From the NCBI GenBank assembly GCA_948567375.1, contig OX419758.1:28587001-28651000 (forward strand): a DNA stretch of 64,000 nt, in the 5' to 3' direction. Positions 23,131-34,620 of the stretch are shown here, one piece after another. The notes under the pieces are model-generated. The model had not been told where the DNA came from, did not search any database, and worked only from the letters and a program-made list of their open reading frames with translations. The stretch is from Lunularia cruciata. Taxonomy: Eukaryota; Streptophyta; Marchantiopsida; Lunulariales; Lunulariaceae. The number at the start of each line of letters is the position of its first letter. Position 1 is the first letter of the stretch. Position numbers and translations under genes: made by a program.

Positions 23131-24861
23131 TATCTTCTTTCTCCTCTTGCTTTTCTACCTCCTTATTGAGCTAGTAAGGCCATGAGGTACATTTATTGGT
23201 GATCTTTGTTTTTTAAGTGCATCCTACTCTTTGGTGTGTCACTCCATGTTGTTCAAAGATTGCCTATATAGAGGCCAAGTGCCTCTAGGGAGATGAGCAT
23301 AACAATTGATGGATACGTGCCCAATATGGCCATAATTGTAGCAACAATGTTGTTCTCCTTGGGTTCCTTCTCCTTGTAGGACTCCATCTCTTTGTTCTTC
23401 TACTTGTCTTTGCTCTCCTTGAAACGGTTGTGCTCCTTGGTCTCAAAACCAAAGATTACCAAATTCTATAGGTATTGGTCCACCCACGTGTGGCATTTCA
23501 AGCCAATAATGTTGAGACAAAACTACTCCTTCACCTCTTCCAAGTGCCCTTGCTATTCTCTAAGCGCAAGTAATGGCTTCAAATACAATGCAAGGATTTT
23601 GTATCATGACTTCTTGGCAAATCCGCTCCTTCAATCCTTGTTTGAAATTGTCTAGAGCCTTTGTTGGACCCATGTTGGTTATTGCGACTTGTAGATCAAG
23701 AAATACCTCCATGTAATCTTATATGCTATTCTTTTGTTTCAATCACCACAATCAAATTTAGGCCATCTACATGGAATCCATAGATTGGAAATTCTTTAGC
23801 AGCCCTTCTCGCATTGTTATCCACATGACATGTCTTCTTTGTTTGATCATTCCCAAACATCATACCATGTGAGGGCTTTGTTGGTCAAGTACCCACATGC
23901 AAACACACATATGGCATGTTCAATGATCTTTGTTGAGAACAATTAGAAGTAGCAATTCTTTCTCAAGATTCAATTCTCCACTACTCCCATAGAACGTTAT
24001 TCCTTGTAAGGGTTGATATTGCAGGTCTTCTATATCCGTAGTAACGATGTGGCTTCATTGTTGACCGGGTTTGATGTCATTGGCATGGGTGCTTCTCCAA
24101 GTACTTTAATCATAGGTATTATGTTTTAAGACGGTTCTCCTCCCTAAATTGCATGATAATTCCTGAAGGTCTGTACTTGACTTTGTAATGCCTCCATGGT
24201 CATCATGATCTATCAAAACTTGTTCAACATCCCTTGCATTCCTTGCATCAACTCTTGCAACTATAGATCCATGGTTCTTGCAAATGCTCAATCACTACTT
24301 CCTACTTCAATAGAGAGTTAATATGATCATTCAAGACAACATGCAAACTATTAGGACTTTAGAAGCTATCACTCATTGATAATATTCCTCACCAAAAGTC
24401 TTGACTACAAAATCCCTAAACATCACTTTCGGTCTAACTATGTAACAAATTTCTACTTGAGTGTTGAAAGAGAGAGGATTTGAGACGTTTAGATCCATCA
24501 GAACAAAATTTAGATTGTCAAATCATACTCTATATTGTAAATCATTACAAGTAGAATCACCAGGTTTGGTCAATTCATAAGTATGTCTATGAACGCTACT
24601 CCACAATGGTAAACAAGATATACTCTCACTTGTTCTCACTAGATGTACATGATCTTGATGTGAAATAGATTCAGAAATGGAAAACAAGGTGCAAGAAATT
24701 GTCCTCCAAGAGCCTCCATCCCATCCTCTCTTTAAAACACTCCTAACTTATCAATTGCTTTGCATTTTTTTTCTCCATAAAATTACTCAATCTCAATAGC
24801 TCATGTTCTTCTAAGAAAGATGATCCACTCTCTTGGATTGAAACACCTACATAGATACCAT
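23131..24861 (-). pseudogene. E4 gag and leader
   Basis: Minus-strand translation near 23570-23660 gives FKQGLKERICQEV, a gag capsid segment. A zinc knuckle follows at about 23285-23345 (CCYNYGHIGHVSINC), with Tyr for the second Cys. Upstream, 23700-24300 holds decayed gag N-terminal coding (24106-24291 is one open piece), and 24300-24850 is leader without recognisable coding. Confidence 0.7.
24853..24861 (-). promoter_or_regulatory. E4 primer-binding site
   Basis: The element strand reads TGGTATCTATG directly after the 5' LTR. Its first seven bases match the 3' end complement of initiator tRNA-Met, the usual primer for plant gypsy elements. Confidence 0.75.
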
Positions 24862-25594
24862 TGTAATGTTCCAAGGATAGTAGAGAAATACAAAAGAGAA
24901 AACACAAGTTTCACACTCCAACTCCAATGCCCTAAATGAGCACCTTGGCTTTATTATATATCAAAGCATAGACACTCAACAGAAGCATAACCCTTGGCTC
25001 AGATACATGGATTTGTGACATGTCATTGATATCCATCTTTAGATTAGATCCATGCATGGGTGACATGTTGGATCTGGTCCTATCTGGTTGGTCAAACTAT
25101 TGTTGACCAAAGGAAATCTTTAGAGAATCTTCTTGTAGGAATCTCTAAGGTGAGGTACCATTAGAGAGCTCCTGATGAGAAAAGGAGGAAAAGGCTAGAA
25201 TTCTCTTTTGTGGGGGGGGGGGGGAGGGTTGCACATTTTTTAGGTCTAATTTATTTGTTTAGACCCTCAAAATTGCCTTTAAAGATTTCAAACATATTTT
25301 GGTTTTTGCTCTATTAGAAGAAGTATCTTTTGGTGATACCTCCTTTTGATCTATTAAGTCCATCATGTATAACATCCTTTTAGGTGTTACCAACCCAAAT
25401 TTCACCTCTAGATCATATGTCTGGCTATTTGTTCTAAATTTTTCAAGTTTGTTTTAGGTTTTGCCCTATTAGTAAAAGTACTCTTTTGGTAATACTTATA
25501 TCAAATCTATTTAGCCCATCATGTGTAACATCCTTCTAGATGTTACCAAACCAAATTTCACCTCTAGATTGTATGTTTAACTATTGGTATTACA
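24862..25594 (-). repeat. E4 5' LTR
   Basis: 733 bp, TGTAATGTTCC to GGTATTACA, aligned end to end with 18710-19429. It contains a run of about 14 G (near 25213) that is shorter in the other copy. Confidence 0.9.
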
Positions 25595-25599
25595 CAAAC

Positions 25600-26140
25600 T
25601 GGTCTTGCATTTGACTCCACCTCTATCTTGTGCTCCTCCAAGGTGACTTCCATTAAATCCTTACAACAAAAGCAAACACATGGATGAACTTGTAAAATAT
25701 CTCCTCTAATATCTCCTTCTCCTCCTTGGTAACATTTGGACCATACTTGAGGGTAGATAACACCCTCTCTATCTCCTCAATTGTCAATGGTGATTTATTT
25801 AAGTCCTTCAAAACCTCTAGCTTAGGTGAAAAATCCATAGCACACAAGGGGTACACATCTGAATCAGATTCAGATTCATCCTCCTCCATGGAAGTCTCTT
25901 CCTCCATGCTTGTGTCCACACCTAAAGCTCCTTCTTTTAAATAAAGAAGTAAATCATAGCTTGAATCCTTCAAGACTTGGAAAGTCATGAGATTTTGAAC
26001 TCCCATAACTGAAACTACCACCTTATCTATCACTCATATTGGTCAAACTTGTTGCTTGTTTGCAATGCTCACCACAAATGTTGAAGGTATAGAGGTTATC
26101 ATATCTAACTTCTTCATCAACCTCTTTGACATTTCATTCA
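25600..26140 (-). pseudogene. P protease/RT linker, right of E4
   Basis: Frame 25653-26033 (126 codons) reads VSVMGVQNLMTFQVLKDSSY, an acidic Glu/Ser/Asp stretch, then EEKEILEEIFYKFIHVFAF, the leader into gypsy RT (KFADVFAW-type). It is the direct continuation of P across E4. The Glu-rich spacer is unusually long (about 25 acidic residues in 45). Confidence 0.75.
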
Positions 26141-27610
26141 ATGCAGAGCCTCCATCAACATTGTTGCATTCTTGATGTTGTGACCTTTCACTCCCACATC
26201 AATCTTGGAGGCATATTCACAACCTTCCCATGATGCTGGTTTGGCATCCACCACCCTCATTGATATTGGAGCTTTTTCTTTCTTCTTCCTCTTGCTCTTT
26301 GTAGAATTCAAACCACCTCTAAGCTCCTTTCTCAAGGTAGGATTCAAAATGATCAAAATGTGACTACCAACATCCTCCAACACATTGTAGTTCCATTGTT
26401 GCTTTGAGATCAAGAAGTCCTCTATTCCCAACTTCTTCTTTGGAGTCTTTGTTGTTGATGGTGTTGAGGTGCTAGTGTGAATGCTTTAGTAGTTATAGGA
26501 GTATCTTGCTAGGATTAAATCCTTGAGAAGAGTGTACATCCTTTGTAAAATTAGTTCTCTTCTTCTCTTGTACCAAAAGATCCAAATTAAGACCTTTGGA
26601 GTTTGAGCACTCTCTCTTCTTATACTTGCTCTCAACCACATATATGGATACTATCCCCTTGCCTTTGTTTAGATTAGGAACCACTTGGGTTTCACTACCT
26701 CCCTCTTTCCCTCTATGAGCTTGCTTATAAATCCTTCCTCCAAGGTAAGTATAATTAGGGCAATTCCTTTGAATGTGACCTCTTCCTCCACAATCAAAAA
26801 AATTTCTATCATTGAAATTGTTGGTTGATTGATCTCCTTTATATGGATAGCTTCCATAAATCCTAGGCCCTCTCCCCACATTTTGATCCACCTCTCTCTT
26901 CTCCCAAAGTTGCATTACATTGATCTTGAGATTAGCAAGTTGTTTTATGATTGTTTTGAAGTTGATCTTTTGGAAGAGGTGCAAGAAACAAAGCAACTAC
27001 TACTTGTGGTGCAAAACTTACTACCAAAGTAGTAGATATTCCACCATACTTGTAGCCTTGAGGAGGATGTACAACCTCCTTCACCATCAAATCACTCTCA
27101 TCCCCTTCCAATCTCTCCTCCATGCATATTGTAATCTTGATAGCTACAACCTTGGAAGAAGGTTTCTCATATCTCAGCTTGCTTCTAATCTATGGTCTCA
27201 ACCCTCCCACAAAATTCTTGGTGGACATGGATTTTATGCCAATCATAATAGTCTCCATATCATCCACACCCTTCATCAACACTATGTAAAATGTAGACTC
27301 TAACTTCTCCACTCTTTCTACATACACTCTCACTTTCTCTCCATCTCCTTGTTTAAGGAAGGTAGCCTTACTCATCAATCTCTCATAACTCTCATCTAGA
27401 AGAAAGTTCTCAATGAGTGTTGAAGTCAAACTCCCAAGACTTCTTGCCAATCTTTCCTCTCTCTCTCTAGGTATTTTGACTCATATTGTGTACGGGCTGC
27501 ATCCTCAAAGAAATCTAGTAATAATGAGGCCCACTCATTCTTCCTCCTCTCATTGTTTCCTATGCAATCTTTCTTGAAGTCTGTCACAAAGGCCTCTACA
27601 TCTTCTCCAT
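26138..27610 (-). pseudogene. P gag with zinc knuckle
   Basis: Frame 27190-27450 (SYERLMSKATFLKQGDGEKV, RVEKLESTF) is the capsid-like gag region. Frame 26493-26996 holds the nucleocapsid with a knuckle reading FDCGGRGHIQRNC, whose first Cys has become Phe. Frame 26138-26431 (ISKQQWNYNVLEDVGSHILI, VKGHNIKNATMLMEALH) is the gag/protease junction. The order is consistent and the frames are broken by several shifts. Plus-strand frame 26920-27303 is a shadow. Confidence 0.75.
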
Positions 27611-29158
27611 CTTAACCCCTCATTATCTTTCTCTTCTCTCAAATTTTTTTCTTTTCTCTCACTCTATAACTAATAGAGTATATACATGAATAACACCATT
27701 TGAGAGTAATTCACCCTATGGAACACAAAAGGTCTAAGTTAATCCAAGATTTCTATAGCAATATCAAATCCTAGAGTGCATATTAATTGAACCCTCATGG
27801 ATAGTTTATCCATAAATTGAAAGATTATCTCCCTCACTAATCTTGAGAACTAGTTAATGAAGGTAGTAGTTTCATTCTAGCTATACTAAGACTCTCTCCA
27901 AGATCTTTCACTAAAGTCTCCAAATGTGATGTTACTCTATTACACTCATGTCCTTTTGGAAGTCCTTCCACTCCACAAATATCACACAACTTCTTGGTCT
28001 TCAATCTCCTTCCTTCCAATCTTGGTGAAGAAGATCCAACATGAAATCCCAAGTCAAGTAAGACTCTCCTTTCTCTCAATCTCTCAAAGGTCAATGGACA
28101 TGAACTTGCCTTATTTTCCTTCTCTCCACATGAAAATCACTTAGAATCACTCTTTCTTCCAAGTAGTGAATGTTTTTGGATCCTCTCAACATTTTCTTCA
28201 AATTCTATTCTAAACTCTCTTTTCCTCAAATCCACCCCTACAATCACCTCTAACTATTGGAGAACCTTGCATAGCCTCAACTTCCACGCTTGGTGACCCT
28301 CCATGTTCCCAAGATGAATTTAAATACTCAAACATACTTTTGGTTGCTCTCACACTCCTCATGCATGAGATCTTAATTCTCCAAAATTGACCTCCTACAT
28401 GCTACTAAATTCTCTCAACTGATATGTTACATTACTTTGAAATTTTACACACTTGTCTAAGGCCCTAGGGCATCCTTCCCTAGAAAATTTCAGATCCTTT
28501 TATTGAGCCATTTGGCCAAGGAATCTTTCTATTCAACACATATATTTTAGATGTGGTCAAAAAACCACACCCTTACTTTAAAAACTCATCACTTCTTACA
28601 CAAGAATGATCTCACTCTAATTCTTGGGCCAAAAGGTAGATGCTATACATTGAATTTTCTCGAAAATTTTCAAAACAATCCAATGAAAAATAAAGAAACA
28701 AAAAACTTTGTATAAAAGTCCAAAGAGTGTGCAATTTGTAAGAAAATTTACCTTACCATCTTCCAAAAATTCTAGTTCAATGCATGTAGTAGCCTTTTAA
28801 AATAATTTCATATGTCCCATCTAACATATAATCTAAGCTACCCTTTGTGGAAATCTCAAGTTCAAATCTCAAACTTGAGGTTTTGCCCAAAATCACCGTA
28901 ATCCCCAAAATCTGTAATCCATCTCACACAATCTCTCCAAATCCTCTCATTTATACAAGATATAAAAAATCAGCTCAAAGAAAGCATAATGAACTATAGG
29001 GTTCACAAATAGATCTTGGTTCTCTAACATAAGATCAGCTCTCTCCTCCCCTAATTTTCTCTCTAAGTGAGCTCTCATAGCCTCCTTCTGTCTAATATAG
29101 AATTATACACTGAATATTATCTTACCTCTTAGAGAGGTCCCGATAACAAAACCAAAAA
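27611..29158 (-). other. P leader region with small Cys/His frame
   Basis: This ~1.5 kb block lies between P gag and the P 5' LTR. One frame, 27837-28094 (85 codons), has a compact Cys/His cluster (CDICGVEGLPKGHEC, spacing C-x2-C-x8-H-x-C) followed by a helical segment. It could be a decayed gag N-terminus or a small leader frame. The remaining 28150-29100 shows no coding signal. The last ~20 bases carry the tRNA-Asp-like primer site. Confidence 0.45.
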
Positions 29159-29982
29159 TGTGAGCTGGCCTGTCTCACTCAAGATGAACTTCTGATGGCT
29201 ATTATGGTAGTACACTATGGACTAAGAAGGCAAGGGACCCCAACTCCATCACACTCCTCCAAGGCTAACACTCCAAGATTCAAACCATTGCTCACTAAAA
29301 ACTCAATGAGAGAGAGATAATTGCAAAAAAAAGGATGATGAGTACCTCCTTATCCCTAGTTTATATGCTTATGAAATAATTACACACCAAAGTTACTTAT
29401 TACTAGAGTAACTCAAGTTACTTGGCTAAAAGTCAAATAAAGTCAAAGGTCTAAAGGAATATCCATCCTCATGGGAATATCTCCTAAGCAAGTGGTCTTA
29501 TCTTAACCCAACCACTAAATCTAGGATTCCTTCCATAGGCTATCTTTGGACTATAGAAGAATCCAAAACAAAAAGGCTTGTGGGTCCAAGAGTTCTCAAC
29601 TCTTTCCTCAAAGCCAAACATCTAGGAATAATACCAAGTCAATACACTAGAATCCAAAATAGTGGTGTTCATCTTTTCTACTTCCTCTAAAGTAAGGTCC
29701 TCTCTATCTATGAGACTTTGCCATTTGTTGTCTGCAAAATATTTGACTCCGGATCTAGAGTTGGTGATAAAAGGTTTAGGGCCTTTTGCAAATTGTGTCT
29801 AATCCAAGCTTGGTTCCCAAGCATCATTCAAACATTTCCTTCCCTATTAGCTATAACTAACTTTAGCTAATCATGACTAATGTACAACCATCCTTTATCT
29901 CAATATAAATAATATCTCTCAAGTACTTGTTATACCAATCTAAATATCACAATAGCACATATATGCACAAATGGGTGTTAAA
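29159..29982 (-). repeat. P 5' LTR
   Basis: It aligns with 15443-16083 from TGTGAGCTGG to GGGTGTTA. It has two extra segments, near 29495-29550 and 29715-29845, that the 3' LTR has lost. Confidence 0.75.
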
Positions 29983-30059
29983 TTTACCCCAAACTAAGAT
30001 TTCACTTTGTCTTCAGAGTGAAAGTCTCTTTACCTTCTATGATACATCTGCAACTTACA
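29983..30059 (-). repeat. P internal 3'-end fragment outside the LTR
   Basis: These ~76 bp match 16084-16160, the P sequence just inside its 3' LTR ('aagatttcactttgtc', 'gaaagtctctttaccttc'). A simple insertion would have flanking target here. The fragment implies a second P copy, lost by deletion together with ~3 kb of G1. Confidence 0.75.
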
Positions 30060-30406
30060 AAATGGATGGAATTATCCCACTCATAGATGGAATGATCCCA
30101 CTTGTACTCCAAATCTAAGTGATTTCATTTGGTATTGGAATATCCTCCGTATGGGCATTCTCTTCCAATAAGTCACAATGTCAAGTAATGGAACTTCTGA
30201 AAGCTAAAACGAATGGCATGAATTTTGACTATAATGAGCTAAGATTTATGCTACTAAAGCATAATAGTAAGCAACGTACCCATTGCTCACCTAACTACCA
30301 ACCTGGTCTATAAAAGGCTATCTCCTCCAAATAGTCAATATTGAAATCCATGAGGTATAACACTACTCCACAACTAGCACATCATATGACTTTACTATTA
30401 TTGCTG
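30060..30406 (-). pseudogene. G1 protease-methyltransferase spacer
   Basis: It aligns with G2 49028-49395, the protein segment after the protease and before the methyltransferase. A 21-bp unit at the left end is tandemly duplicated relative to G2. Frames are broken. The methyltransferase domain that should follow to the left is missing. Confidence 0.75.
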
Positions 30407-32243
30407 TCCTCAAGAAAATAATCTACATGTTACATTAATGCTATTTAGTGTGATAGGGAAACCAGGAAAAAAATGTATGCTCTTGTCTGCAAGTCTCTTG
30501 TTATTGGAATATGAGTTGTATGGGTGGGTAGATAATCAATTTTTCATTGTCAATCATGGGGGGACTTCCTGTTGGAGGCCTTTGCATAGAGACTAATCTG
30601 GAACACCCAACAAAAAAAAGAACAAGAAGAGTATTGTAAGACGGTACAAAAGAAGTTGGAGAAGATCCATGGCAAGATAGAAAGAATAATGGCAAAGAAA
30701 GAAGAATATATTCAGCGACTAGCAAATATCCAAGAGAAGGAGCATCGAGGGATGGAAGAAAAAGATCAACTAGAAAAAGGACGACTTAGTATATAGAAGG
30801 TAGAAAATGACAAACATGACTTAGCAGCCACAGGAACAAGGCCTTCAAGAGATTTAGAGTTAGCAGTTGGGGACATGGAAATTGAAGTATCAAGAGAGAG
30901 GAGTGACATGGAATGAGAGAAGATAGTGAAGGAAAGAAGTATCAAAGGGGGATTTTAGAAAGGCAGAGCAGTATCAAAAGAGTTGGAATGACAGAAAAAT
31001 ATTGAAGAAGGGTGTTGAAGGTGAGAAAAATCAGGAGTAGTTCAGGAGTCTATGGGCAGTGAGGAGAGAGAATCATGAAGGGTCCTTGTAGGAAGACAGA
31101 AGTATCAAAGGGGTTTGGAAGGACAGAGAGGTATAGAGGGAATGATTGATGAGTTTTCAGGAGAGAATAGGAATCAAGGGTTTGGAGTGACAGGTATCAA
31201 ATGGAATACTCTTTGAGAAGTGACAGTGAAGAGATTGGCAAGAAAGATTGAGAAGGAGAGGAGAATGATCAAGAGAAGTTTTGGTGAAGAGTGAAGGATT
31301 GTAAAGAGAAGAGAACAGTGAAGGATTGGGAAGGAAAGGAAAAGTCAAGAAAAGGATCAAAAGGAGTTTGGAGTGACAAGGCAAGTATCAAAGAGTTTTA
31401 GAGATAGGAAAAGATCAAGGAGAGTTCAAGTATCTTTCATAATGACAGGGAAGTAATCAAAGGCATAGTCAAGGAAGGATCAAAGGAAGTGTTCAACTTG
31501 GGTCAAAGGCAAAAACCAGTTCAGTTATGGAGAAGGAGAGAAAAACTAAGAGATCAATATGAGTTTGAGCAAATTCTGATGAGGCTTGAAACTAAAGAAT
31601 TGAGAAGTGAAGAGATAACGTGAGTGAATCTTGATTTGTTAGAACCAATGTTTGAGGAAAATTGGTTGACATGCCTTATTGTTAACCAAATTCTTATTTT
31701 GATCCATTCTTGAGCTTTCACAAGTGCTTTTTTTCCTTTGTATTGCAATGAAGTGTATGTGAGTCCGCAAGAGAGAACCATGAAATACTCCAGATGGATC
31801 ACACATACATGATAGGTCACTTATACAAAGTTCTGTAGGGCTGATCACAACCTGAATTAAAGATCTTGGTACGCACAACTTCTAAAAGTTTGGTATGTCT
31901 ATAGCATAGAATGTTATGTTTGGTGACAAAAATCTGGTCAAGTGGAGGCATAAAGGTAAGAAGGAGAATTTGGAAGCCTTCAATAGGCAGATTGCTTTAC
32001 AAATGATAGCTTTGATAAAGAAACTTGAGCACATTGCATCAGTTGCCACAATCGAGAAGAAATAAAGGAAACTCAATAGTAGGTTCTTTGTACTAGGTTC
32101 TTTGGTAGTCATTGACAGTTCACAACCCATCCATTAGAGTTAATGCATGCCATTTGTACCATCAAAAATTGTAAAGCCTAGGTGCAAGCAGCTAGGTGCT
32201 CGGCATATTCTCAAGACCATTCAATCCTCACGACACTCCAAGG
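30407..32243 (+). mobile_element. Unclassified 1.8 kb insertion in G1
   Basis: Absent from the aligned G2, this block is bounded by GCTG on both sides (30403-30406 and 32244-32247). I see no LTRs or terminal inverted repeats. At 30650-30950 the plus strand encodes a charged heptad-like peptide (KEEYIQRLANIQEKEHRGME, then EKDQLEKGRLSI) in a coiled-coil style resembling N2. 30930-31500 is strongly purine-rich with repeated short units. 31600-32240 shows no coding. It may be a truncated non-autonomous retroelement. Confidence 0.5.
30930..31500 (+). repeat. Purine-rich imperfect repeats
   Basis: Short units of the form 'agtatcaaag' and 'tttggagtgacag' recur at irregular 40-110 bp spacing. The plus strand is almost all G and A with isolated TATC blocks. 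Minus-strand open frames here (for example 31157-31384) are composition shadows. Confidence 0.6.
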
Positions 32244-33300
32244 GGCTGAGCTCTTACCACATAGCTATTATTGACTGGGCTGAATCTAGACAATGAGCTC
32301 TCCACATGTGATGTACTATGTAGAACCACCCCTAGAGATCTAAAATGGACACCTCTCCACATTGGTCTTCCATAGCTCAAGACTGACAACTATAGCTTTC
32401 CCCAACATAAGGGGCTACATACTAGAGTCTAATAGGATCCTTTATGGTGTATAGATCTTCACTAAAGGTCCTACAAAATGGATAATCTTCCTCTAGTTAT
32501 CCAATAGGACAACTCCAAGTGAGAATGGAGCTTGCTCAAAGGTTTAGCTAGTAACTCCTCCAACCTAGCTATTGTTGCTTGCCATAAACCATTGGTCACT
32601 AAGCGGATCCCATGCTCCTCAATGAAGTCAACTCCACTATCAACCACCTCTACTCTAGAAGTAGGAACCACATCATCCCTACTATCACAAAGTGTGGCAG
32701 CTAACTAGAACACTAGAGTTGGGTCAACTTTCAATGTAAACATATCATTGGCTAAGAACAAAGGGAAGCGCATAACCAATTGAGCCACCCCCAACATCAT
32801 GCTAGACTCAATTTGTGCAGTAGTAGGTGGTTAACTAGCATCTAGTCCATTATGCACTCCATCATCACCTACCACATTTGCACTAGGATTTCTAGGAGCC
32901 ATGGACATTGTCTATAGTGCCTCAAAGAATGTGAAAGACTAAGGAAATTGGACTTGTCTACCAACCTCTCTTCTTTGTGGGTCCAACTCCACTAATGCTC
33001 TTTTAGGCTCTGGAGCACATATGCACTCCTAGTCACTATGATAGATGTATCTACATGTGTTGCTCCATACATAAAAGTCCAAGATGTCTTTATTACCAAC
33101 ATAAGAGGTAGAAGCCTCAACACCCAAATCTGATCTCCTTTGAGCTTTGGCCATGCTAGCTAATCTACTCCAATTACTTAATCCAAGTAGTTGGATTAAG
33201 TAAGGATATATCAAAAGCAAGGATAGGTACTGCACCCTACCAAGTGTGAGTCCTCTACCACCTTGTCCTCCATGATCAAGAGCTCTTGTACCACCTACCA
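32244..33300 (-). pseudogene. G1 protease region
   Basis: It aligns with G2 49400-50430. The active-site triad reads DSS near 32420 where G2 has DSG. Frame 32471-32671 (VDSGVDFIEEHGIRLVTNGL) matches the G2 segment before the protease, and frame 33029-33301 matches the spacer between zinc knuckles and protease. Every frame is interrupted. Confidence 0.8.
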
Positions 33301-34620
33301 TAGTAGCCCTACCACTTTGTAACTTTGTGTAAAGGTCAAAGCATTGGGCACTAATGTGACCAAATCTATGGCAATGGTCATACTATTTAGCTATGATGCA
33401 CTAGAGGTATCATGTTTATTGTCTTGAGTGCACTTTCTTTTGTGATGCGGTCCACCACAAGTCCAACAAGCACCACTACCACTCACTTGCTAATATTGAC
33501 CTAAAAATAAAGGTAAGGGTTTGGTTGAGCTAGGCTCCTCCATTCACTTGATAAGATCTAGGCTACTACCCTTGGAAGCCAACCCTTGGTGCACTTTGCT
33601 ACACACTAGAAGAAGTAACAATTATAGATGAGGTCTTCCTACCAAATCCAAATGTCACCACTCTTTCCTCCGCCATGTTGAGCTCAAAGTGCTCAGCCAA
33701 ACTAAAGACCATTGCCAAAATAGGTGAGGTTGCCTATAATAATGTAGCATCATGCACTCTATGTTGCAATTCCTTGTCTAGGATCTTATACCAAAATTGG
33801 ACTGCTTGGACCTTAGTAACTTCCTGAGTGGAACTAATTAGTTATCTCTACCAAGTATATGCCTCACATAAGCTCTTTATAGCCTTCTACTAGAACTCTT
33901 GCAAGCTCCTCAGCTTGTCAATTTGCACACCTTGGTAGTTTTACTTCAAGTACTAGAAGAAATCCACCATGAGGTTAAACCCCGATACTACACCACCTCT
34001 TGTAGTGGTACCCCTACTTGTAGTAGCACCATCTCTAACTTGTGCAACTCCACTAAATACACCAATGCTACTAGAGCTATAATTTGTGGGTATTGCCAAT
34101 CTACCCCTTGCAATCAAGCTTGAAGTGATGGAGATGTAGTTTGGAGATCAATATTGTCTCTATAGCTAAATCTCCTCCAAGTGATCTCTCCTAAACTCAT
34201 GATAGTCATCCATCAATAGATCCTCCAAGTGATAAAACAACCCTTTCCATGCCATGAACGGTGTGAACAAAGTTAGGTATTTGATGCAGATCACACCAAC
34301 TATCAAATTCTTGGATGAAGTCATCCAACTCAATGGTGCTTATTTTACTAGAGTAGCAGTTGGGGCCTTTGGAGGCTCCCATAAATCTCATCTATGTCCC
34401 ATGACAATGATATGAACACACTAGGTGCACTTTCAACTAAATTACCTCTTGTATCAAACTCCAAATCATAGTCAATCTCCTCCTTCACTAGGACATGAGA
34501 CATAAGTTGATGTTGAGTGCCACTTTGTGTAAACACATTATGCACTACAATGATATCTCCTCTAGAATCCCAAAAAACTCCATTGTGACAATGTAACTCA
34601 AATTGCAACTATAACCACCA
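33301..34620 (-). pseudogene. G1 gag
   Basis: It aligns with G2 50440-51750. The zinc knuckles are recognisable only by alignment. Frames 34206-34391 (TIELDDFIQEFDSWCDLHQI) and 34348-34608 (DYDLEFDTRGNLVESAP) match the gag N-terminal part of G2. A stretch of G2 sequence near the second knuckle is changed or lost here. Confidence 0.8.

Larger units (their letters stand above)
18710..25594 (-). mobile_element. Chromovirus E4 (L family), complete outline
   Basis: E4 has two LTRs (18710-19429 and 24862-25594), both starting TGTAATG and ending GGTATTACA, with a perfect CAAAC duplication outside. A tRNA-iMet-type primer-binding site (element strand TGGTATCTATG) abuts the 5' LTR. Gag, protease, RT, RNase H, integrase and chromodomain follow in order on the minus strand. 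The LTRs differ at roughly one base in ten by eye. A ~0.6 kb insertion splits the chromodomain, and an in-frame deletion removes the RT active site. Confidence 0.9.
15443..30059 (-). mobile_element. Ty3/gypsy element P, split by E4
   Basis: P has a 3' LTR (15443-16083), integrase/RNase H/RT (16084-18709), the E4 insertion, RT linker/protease/gag (25595-27610), a leader (27611-29158) and a 5' LTR (29159-29982). The primer-binding region beside 29158 reads, on the element strand, like a decayed tRNA-Asp-type site (TTTTTGGTTTTGTTATCGGG). The right LTR is followed by about 76 bp that match the internal 3' end of P (16084-16160), and then directly by G1. The flanks show no target duplication, and about 3 kb of G1 is missing at the junction. 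Confidence 0.75.

Noticed and set aside
25200-25225. Run of about 14 G as a possible telomere or G-quadruplex element
   Set aside because: It is a homopolymer expansion within the E4 5' LTR; the matching site in the 3' LTR is a short G run.
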